NCBI RefSeq assembly: GCF_000718135.1
Contig: NZ_JOEM01000009.1
Span: 1 to 64,000, forward strand
DNA length: 64,000 nt
Direction of reading: 5' to 3'
Source of the DNA: Streptomyces cyaneofuscatus
GTDB lineage: Bacteria; Actinomycetota; Actinomycetes; Streptomycetales; Streptomycetaceae
Position 1 is the stretch's first letter; every line of letters begins with the position of its first letter. Position numbers and translations under genes: made by a program. Below, in pieces: positions 59,797 to 64,000 of the stretch. Below the pieces are notes generated by a model, which was not told the origin of the DNA, did not search any database, and worked only from the letters and a program-made list of their open reading frames with translations.

Positions 59797-60831
59797 CTAC
59801 GCCGTCGGCTCCCCGCAGCCGCACGAGCGCCGGATCACCAGCGCCGAGGGGAACTGCTTCAGCCGCTCCCGCCGCGAGCCGACGACCCGGAGCGAGTCGT
59901 CCAGCACCAGGTCCACCGCCGCCCGCGCCATCGCCGGGCGGTCGGAGAAGACCGTGGTCAGCGGCGGATCGGTGAGCCCGGCCTCCTTCACGTCGTCGAA
60001 GCCCGCGACCGCCAGCTCCCCCGGCACGTCGATGCGCAGCTCCCGCGCCGCCCGCAGCACCCCGATGGCCTGGTCGTCGGTGGCGCAGAAGATCGCCGGG
60101 GGCCGGTCCGGTCCTGCGAGCAGTCCGAGGGCCACCTGATAGGCGTCGTACCGGTTGTACGGGGCCTGGAACAGCCGGCCCTCCGTCGAGCGGCCGGACT
60201 CGTGCATCGCCCGGCGCCACCCCTCGACGTGGTCGGCGACCGGGTCACCGACGGCCGGGGTCTCCTCCGTACCGCCGAGGCAGGCCACGTACGCGTTGCC
60301 GTGCTCCAGGAGGTGGCGGGTGGCGAGCTGGGCGCCGCCGACGTCGTCCGTGACGACCGCCACGTCGTCGATCGCCTCGGGGCGCTCGTGCAGCAGCACG
60401 ACCCGGGCGTCCCACGCCTCTATCTCCGCAGCCGCCCGTTCGCTGGGGCCCTGGCTGACCAGGATCAGCCCTGAGACGCGCATGCCGAGGAAGGCCCGCA
60501 GATAGTGGACCTCGCGCTCGTCGCGGTAGTCGGAGTTGCCGACGAGCACCATTTTCCCGCGCTCGGCGGCGGCCTGTTCGACCGCGTGCGCCATCTCCGC
60601 GAAGAAGGGCTGCCGGGCGTCGGGGACGATCATCCCTATGAGGTCGGTCCGCCGCGAGGCCATGGCCTGGGCGACCCGGTCGGGCCGGTAGCCCAGCTGC
60701 TTGATCGCGGCGAGCACCCGCTCGCGCGTGGCCGGGGCGACCGGCCGGGGTCCGTTGTTGATGACGTAACTGACGACCGCGGTCGACGTCCCCGCCAGTC
60801 TCGCCACATCGTCCCGCGTCACCTTGGCCAC
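59797..60831 (-). CDS. LacI-family transcriptional regulator
   Basis: 344 residues, GTG at 60831. N-terminal LacI HTH ([39 protein letters not shown]) with hinge helix, then the periplasmic-binding-type core ([60 protein letters not shown]). C-terminus has two Cys (SCGCGEP). A sugar or small-ligand repressor; target unknown, no sugar genes adjacent. It sits between the protease and glnR, as in S. coelicolor. Confidence 0.92.
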   Translation of the reverse strand: MAKVTRDDVARLAGTSTAVVSYVINNGPRPVAPATRERVLAAIKQLGYRPDRVAQAMASRRTDLIGMIVPDARQPFFAEMAHAVEQAAAERGKMVLVGNSDYRDEREVHYLRAFLGMRVSGLILVSQGPSERAAAEIEAWDARVVLLHERPEAIDDVAVVTDDVGGAQLATRHLLEHGNAYVACLGGTEETPAVGDPVADHVEGWRRAMHESGRSTEGRLFQAPYNRYDAYQVALGLLAGPDRPPAIFCATDDQAIGVLRAARELRIDVPGELAVAGFDDVKEAGLTDPPLTTVFSDRPAMARAAVDLVLDDSLRVVGSRRERLKQFPSALVIRRSCGCGEPTA

Positions 60832-60855
60832 GCGCGGCAGTCTACGCGGATGGAC

Positions 60856-61671
60856 CTACCTCTTGGCAGCCTCTACCGGGGCTTCTTCCGTCGCCGTGGC
60901 CGAAGACGACTGCTCCGAACGGGCGACGGGTTCGTCGGCCCTCTGCTGCTTCTGCTGGGCGGCCTGCCGTTCCTTCGCCTCCTCGGCGGCGCGCTCCACC
61001 TTCTCCGGCGTGACGAAGCGGTAGCCGACGTTGCGGACGGTCCCGATCAGCGACTCGTGCTCGGGGCCGAGCTTGGCGCGCAGCCGCCGGACGTGGACGT
61101 CGACCGTCCGCGTACCGCCGAAGTAGTCGTACCCCCAGACCTCCTGGAGGAGCTGGGCGCGGGTGAACACCCGGCCCGGGTGCTGGGCGAGGTATTTCAG
61201 CAGTTCGAATTCCTTGAAGGTCAGGTCCAGGACCCGGCCCTTGAGTTTCGCGCTGTACGTGGCCTCGTCGACGGAGAGATCGCCGTTGCGGATCTCCATC
61301 GGGGAGTCGTCGGAGGTGATCTGCTGCCGGCCGGTGGCCAGCCGCAGCCGCGCCTCGACCTCGGCCGGTCCCGCGGTGTCCAGCAGGACGTCGTCGATGC
61401 CCCAGTCGGCGGTGACAGCCGCGAGGCCGCCCTCGGTGACGACGAGGATCAGCGGACAGCCCGGCCCGGTGGACCGCAGCAGCTGACAGAGCGAGCGGAC
61501 CTGCGGGAGGTCGCGGCGCCCGTCGATGAGGATCACATCGGCGCCCGGGGTGTCCACCAGGGCCGGTCCCTCGGCCGGGGCGACCCGCACGCTGTGCAGC
61601 AGGAGGCCGAGGGCGGGGAGCACCTCCGTCGAGGGCTGGAGTGCGTTCGTCAACAGCAGCAGTGAACTCAT
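60856..61671 (-). CDS. glnR: global nitrogen regulator GlnR
   Basis: 271 residues, ATG at 61671. OmpR-type two-domain protein recognised by its GlnR-specific sequence ([41 protein letters not shown]). The receiver keeps one Asp (Asp50, ILIDGRRD) but lacks the acidic pair for phosphorylation, so it is an orphan atypical regulator. Activates or represses ammonium uptake and assimilation genes. The tail beyond the winged helix (residues 225-271) is Gln/Ala/Glu-rich, longer than I recall for the S. coelicolor protein. Confidence 0.95.
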   Translation of the reverse strand: MSSLLLLTNALQPSTEVLPALGLLLHSVRVAPAEGPALVDTPGADVILIDGRRDLPQVRSLCQLLRSTGPGCPLILVVTEGGLAAVTADWGIDDVLLDTAGPAEVEARLRLATGRQQITSDDSPMEIRNGDLSVDEATYSAKLKGRVLDLTFKEFELLKYLAQHPGRVFTRAQLLQEVWGYDYFGGTRTVDVHVRRLRAKLGPEHESLIGTVRNVGYRFVTPEKVERAAEEAKERQAAQQKQQRADEPVARSEQSSSATATEEAPVEAAKR

Positions 61672-61947
61672 CGCCGCCCACCTGCCTGGTTCGGTCGATC
61701 GTGTTGCACGGTTCGCTCGCCCATTACGTCGGTCCTCCTCGTTCCCTGCGAGAGGGGCACTCCCGGGTCGGACCCGGGGGAGTATGCGGCACTGCTTCGT
61801 ACGTCATGCGTCATGCGGTTTTTACGTCACGGTCCCGCGCCCTGGGACCGCTGAGCTTGTTGAAACGTCTCCGTAACAACGCCCGGGAAGCACAAAAGGA
61901 CCCGGGGGCTGCATTGCCCGGATCCTCTTCGCAGCAGAATAGCCCAC

Positions 61948-62889
61948 ATGAGTTCCGCGTCCGAGGGTCGATTCCTGAGTTCTTCTGTTCCCTTGCTCAC
62001 GCGGGTCCCACGATTCGCCACATTGCTGACCGATGACGGGGTCACGGTCGAGGCGGTGTACGAGCCGTGTACGGCGGGTTTCGGCGCATCTGCGGGGGCG
62101 CGGGCGGAACCGGCCGCCGACACCCCCGTGATCGTGGTGGCGCACGGGTTCACGGGCTCGGTCGACCGCCCCGCCGTACGCCGGGCCGCGCGGGTGTTCT
62201 CCCAGCGTGCGGCCGTGATCACGTTCTCGTTCCGGGGCCACGGGCGGTCCGGCGGGCGCTCCACGGTGGGCGACCGCGAGGTGCTGGATCTGGCGGCCGC
62301 GGTGGCGTGGGCGCGGACCCTGGGGCACCGCCGGGTGGTTACGGTCGGGTTCTCCATGGGCGGCTCGGTGGTGCTCCGGCACGGCGCTCTGTATACGGAC
62401 GGATCCGAGGCACGCGATGCGGCCGTTCGTGTACCGGTGCGCGAACGGCGCACGGAGGCGCACTCAGGGGCGCACTCGGGCGCGGGAGTGGCGCACTCGG
62501 ACGCGGTGGTGGCGGTCAGCTCTCCCGCCCGCTGGTACTACCGGGGTACGGCCCCGATGCGCCGCCTGCACTGGGTGGTCACCCGGCCCTCGGGGCGCCT
62601 CGTCGGGCGGTACGGATTCCGTACCCGGATCGCCACCGAGGACTGGGACCCCGTCCCGCTCTCCCCGGTCGCCGCGGTCCCGCTCATCGCCCCGGCCCCG
62701 CTGCTGCTCGTGCACGGCGACCGGGACCCGTACTTCCCGCTGGACCACCCGCGCATGCTGGCCGGGGCGGCGGGGGAGGGCGGCGCCGAGCTGTGGCTGG
62801 AGCGGGGGATGGGGCACGCGGAGAACGCGGCGGACGACGCCCTCCTCGGCCGGATCGCCGACTGGGCGACGGGCGCGCTGTCCGCGTGA
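61948..62889 (+). CDS. alpha/beta hydrolase
   Basis: 313 residues, ATG at 61948. Alpha/beta hydrolase fold: oxyanion HGFTGS, FSFRGHGRSGG, nucleophile GFSMGGS, C-terminal VHGDRDPYFPLDH (Asp) and MGHAENA (His). An insertion of about 30 residues rich in Arg/Glu/His (REARDAAVRVPVRERR) occurs after the nucleophile and resembles repeat expansion (three AHSGA/AHSD phrases). Substrate unknown. Divergent from glnR. The same neighbour exists in S. coelicolor. Confidence 0.88.
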   Translation: MSSASEGRFLSSSVPLLTRVPRFATLLTDDGVTVEAVYEPCTAGFGASAGARAEPAADTPVIVVAHGFTGSVDRPAVRRAARVFSQRAAVITFSFRGHGRSGGRSTVGDREVLDLAAAVAWARTLGHRRVVTVGFSMGGSVVLRHGALYTDGSEARDAAVRVPVRERRTEAHSGAHSGAGVAHSDAVVAVSSPARWYYRGTAPMRRLHWVVTRPSGRLVGRYGFRTRIATEDWDPVPLSPVAAVPLIAPAPLLLVHGDRDPYFPLDHPRMLAGAAGEGGAELWLERGMGHAENAADDALLGRIADWATGALSA

Positions 62890-62946
62890 CCCATCATGGA
62901 GAGCTGACGCACACGCGTCCGACGAACCGACCGAAGGAGTGGCGCC

Positions 62947-63201
62947 ATGGCAGCGGGGACGATCCGCTACTGGGCCGCGGCCAAGGCCGCCGCGGGCACC
63001 GGGGAGGAGCCGTACGCGGCGGAGACCCTCGCCGAGGCGCTCGACGCCGTACGCGAACGGCACCCCGGCGAGCTGAGCCGGGTGCTCCAGCGGTGCTCGT
63101 TCCTCATCGACGGCAACCCCGTCGGTACCCGTGGGCATGAGACCGTACGCCTTGCCGAGGGCGGCACGGTCGAGGTGCTCCCGCCGTTCGCAGGAGGGTG
63201 A
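62947..63201 (+). CDS. MoaD/ThiS-family sulfur-carrier-like protein
   Basis: 84 residues, ATG at 62947 with AAGGAG site. Ubiquitin-like fold pattern: IRYWAAAKAAAG, helix TLAEALDAV, then SFLIDGNPV and EVLPPFAGG. It ends in Gly-Gly, the site that becomes a thiocarboxylate in MoaD. Role in molybdopterin synthesis or another sulfur transfer; no moaE neighbour in view. Sits in a small plus-strand cluster with the hydrolase. Confidence 0.88.
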   Translation: MAAGTIRYWAAAKAAAGTGEEPYAAETLAEALDAVRERHPGELSRVLQRCSFLIDGNPVGTRGHETVRLAEGGTVEVLPPFAGG

Positions 63202-63211
63202 ACCGCAGGCC

Positions 63212-64000
63212 ATGAGCAGCAGCGATCAGCAGTACCCGTACCCGTACGACCCCCAGCAGCAGCCCCCGCAGGCCTACCAGTCCGAGCAGCCCCAGGCGCC
63301 GCAGGACTGGCCCGACGGGACGGCCGGGCAGTCCGCGCTGCCCCAGGAGCCGGGCGGCTACGACCAGGGCGGGACGCAGACGTGGCAGGCGCCGACCTGG
63401 GACACGCAGTACCAGCCGACGATCCGGCGGGATCAGGGGCCGTACCAGGGGCCGGCGGACGCGCAGGGTTACGGGCAGCCGGACGCGTACGGAACCGGGC
63501 AGCCCGACCCGTACGGGACACCGCAGCCGCAGTACCAGGAGCCGCAGCCCCAGCCGCTGTATCAGGAGCCGCAGTACCACCAGCCGTACCAGGAGCCCCA
63601 GCAGCCGTACCGGCCCGTCACCGACGCCGCCTACCTGCCCCCGCAGGGCGCCTCCGGGTCCCTCCCGCTCCCGCCCGAGGTCCCGGCCGCCTCTCCGGCC
63701 GCCCCCGTACCCCCGGTAGTGGCCCAGGCGCCCGACGCCTCCGGCTACAGCGCCCCCACCACCCTCGGCAACGCCCGGATCACCGACGCCCAGCGGGCCC
63801 GGGCCGAGGGGCGCTCGCCGATCATCGCGCCCGGGATGCAGCCCGCCGCGATCACCGCCGGGCTCGGCCTGCTCCTCGCGGGCGGCGCGGCCATCGGCTC
63901 GTACGCCCTGCTCGTCCCGCTCGTCCTCCTCCAGGCGGTGACCGCCGCCGGCTGGTTCCGGCTCAACGGCATGTGGCCGGCCCGCCAGGGCATCGCGCTC
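63212..64000 (+). CDS. Pro/Gln/Tyr-rich membrane protein (gene continues past right edge)
   Basis: ATG at 63212, frame open to the last base (263 codons present). Residues 1-150 are low complexity, rich in Gln, Pro and Tyr with repeated QPQ/YQEP and YGxP elements. The start of a membrane domain follows: hydrophobic helix around GLGLLLAGGAAIGSYALLV and more beyond the edge. It begins 10 bases after the MoaD-like gene stop, so it is cotranscribed. The C-terminal part is missing, and function is unknown. Confidence 0.8.
   Translation, partial: MSSSDQQYPYPYDPQQQPPQAYQSEQPQAPQDWPDGTAGQSALPQEPGGYDQGGTQTWQAPTWDTQYQPTIRRDQGPYQGPADAQGYGQPDAYGTGQPDPYGTPQPQYQEPQPQPLYQEPQYHQPYQEPQQPYRPVTDAAYLPPQGASGSLPLPPEVPAASPAAPVPPVVAQAPDASGYSAPTTLGNARITDAQRARAEGRSPIIAPGMQPAAITAGLGLLLAGGAAIGSYALLVPLVLLQAVTAAGWFRLNGMWPARQGIAL

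Overview
The window is very G+C-rich, uses GTG and TTG starts freely, is packed with short ATGA/GTGA overlaps, and carries Streptomyces-specific families (CsoR, GlnR, mycothiol synthase, DUF397 proteins, TipA-type regulator, BldA-type TTA codons). It is a Streptomyces (or very close relative) chromosome segment. From memory, its backbone follows the S. coelicolor order from about SCO4126 to SCO4162. That correspondence is recalled, not computed.

Region 1 (1-6376, minus strand) is a chromosomal type IV secretion-like block without a visible relaxase. It holds the N-terminus of a VirD4/TraG-like coupling protein (runs off the left edge), a VirB4-type ATPase, a separate SCO6880-type protein corresponding to the N-terminal half of VirB4, a TrbL/VirB6-like polytopic protein with a Gly/Ser-rich tail, a single-pass VirB8/TcpC-like protein and a small two-helix membrane protein. 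A VirB1-like lytic transglycosylase/NlpC-P60 protein lies at 13.0 kb. Between them (6.9-12.9 kb, plus strand) sit two tandem paralogous cassettes. Each is an alpha/beta hydrolase (DUF1023 type) followed, with translational coupling, by a small lipoprotein. Three of these four genes contain TTA codons, and the second hydrolase carries a class III (Flp pilin-like) segment. This is the least explained part of the window.

Region 2 (14.3-27.9 kb) is phosphate and polyphosphate biology: PAP2 phosphatase, two unknowns and a lipoprotein, csoR with its probable operator, the phoU-like/pit pair, then pstSCAB on the minus strand behind a four-unit PHO box, then ppk-CHAD-Nudix in one overlapping operon. 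Region 3 (28.2-35.6 kb) has a YtrA-type GntR/ABC operon with a palindromic operator, a MerR-type regulator with a hairpin-rich leader, mshD, a DUF1016 PD-(D/E)XK protein with a palindrome inside its coding sequence, and a secreted 5'-nucleotidase.

Region 4 (35.7-56.3 kb) looks accessory. It holds a nucleotidyltransferase-fold protein, a winged-helix/zinc-knuckle protein, an amidase, several secreted or membrane unknowns, an isochorismatase/GlxA divergent pair, an MFS-TetR operon with operator, a WhiJ-type triad (RsbW-like ATPase, XRE/DUF5753, DUF397), a cupin, two MerR regulators, an Old Yellow Enzyme reductase, a Tat-exported PI-PLC-like protein, and an intact antitoxin next to a decayed PIN toxin. 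Region 5 (56.4-64 kb) returns to the core: a two-component pair with an HtrA-like protease lacking PDZ, a LacI regulator, glnR, an alpha/beta hydrolase, a MoaD/ThiS-like protein and a Pro/Gln-rich membrane protein that runs off the right edge.
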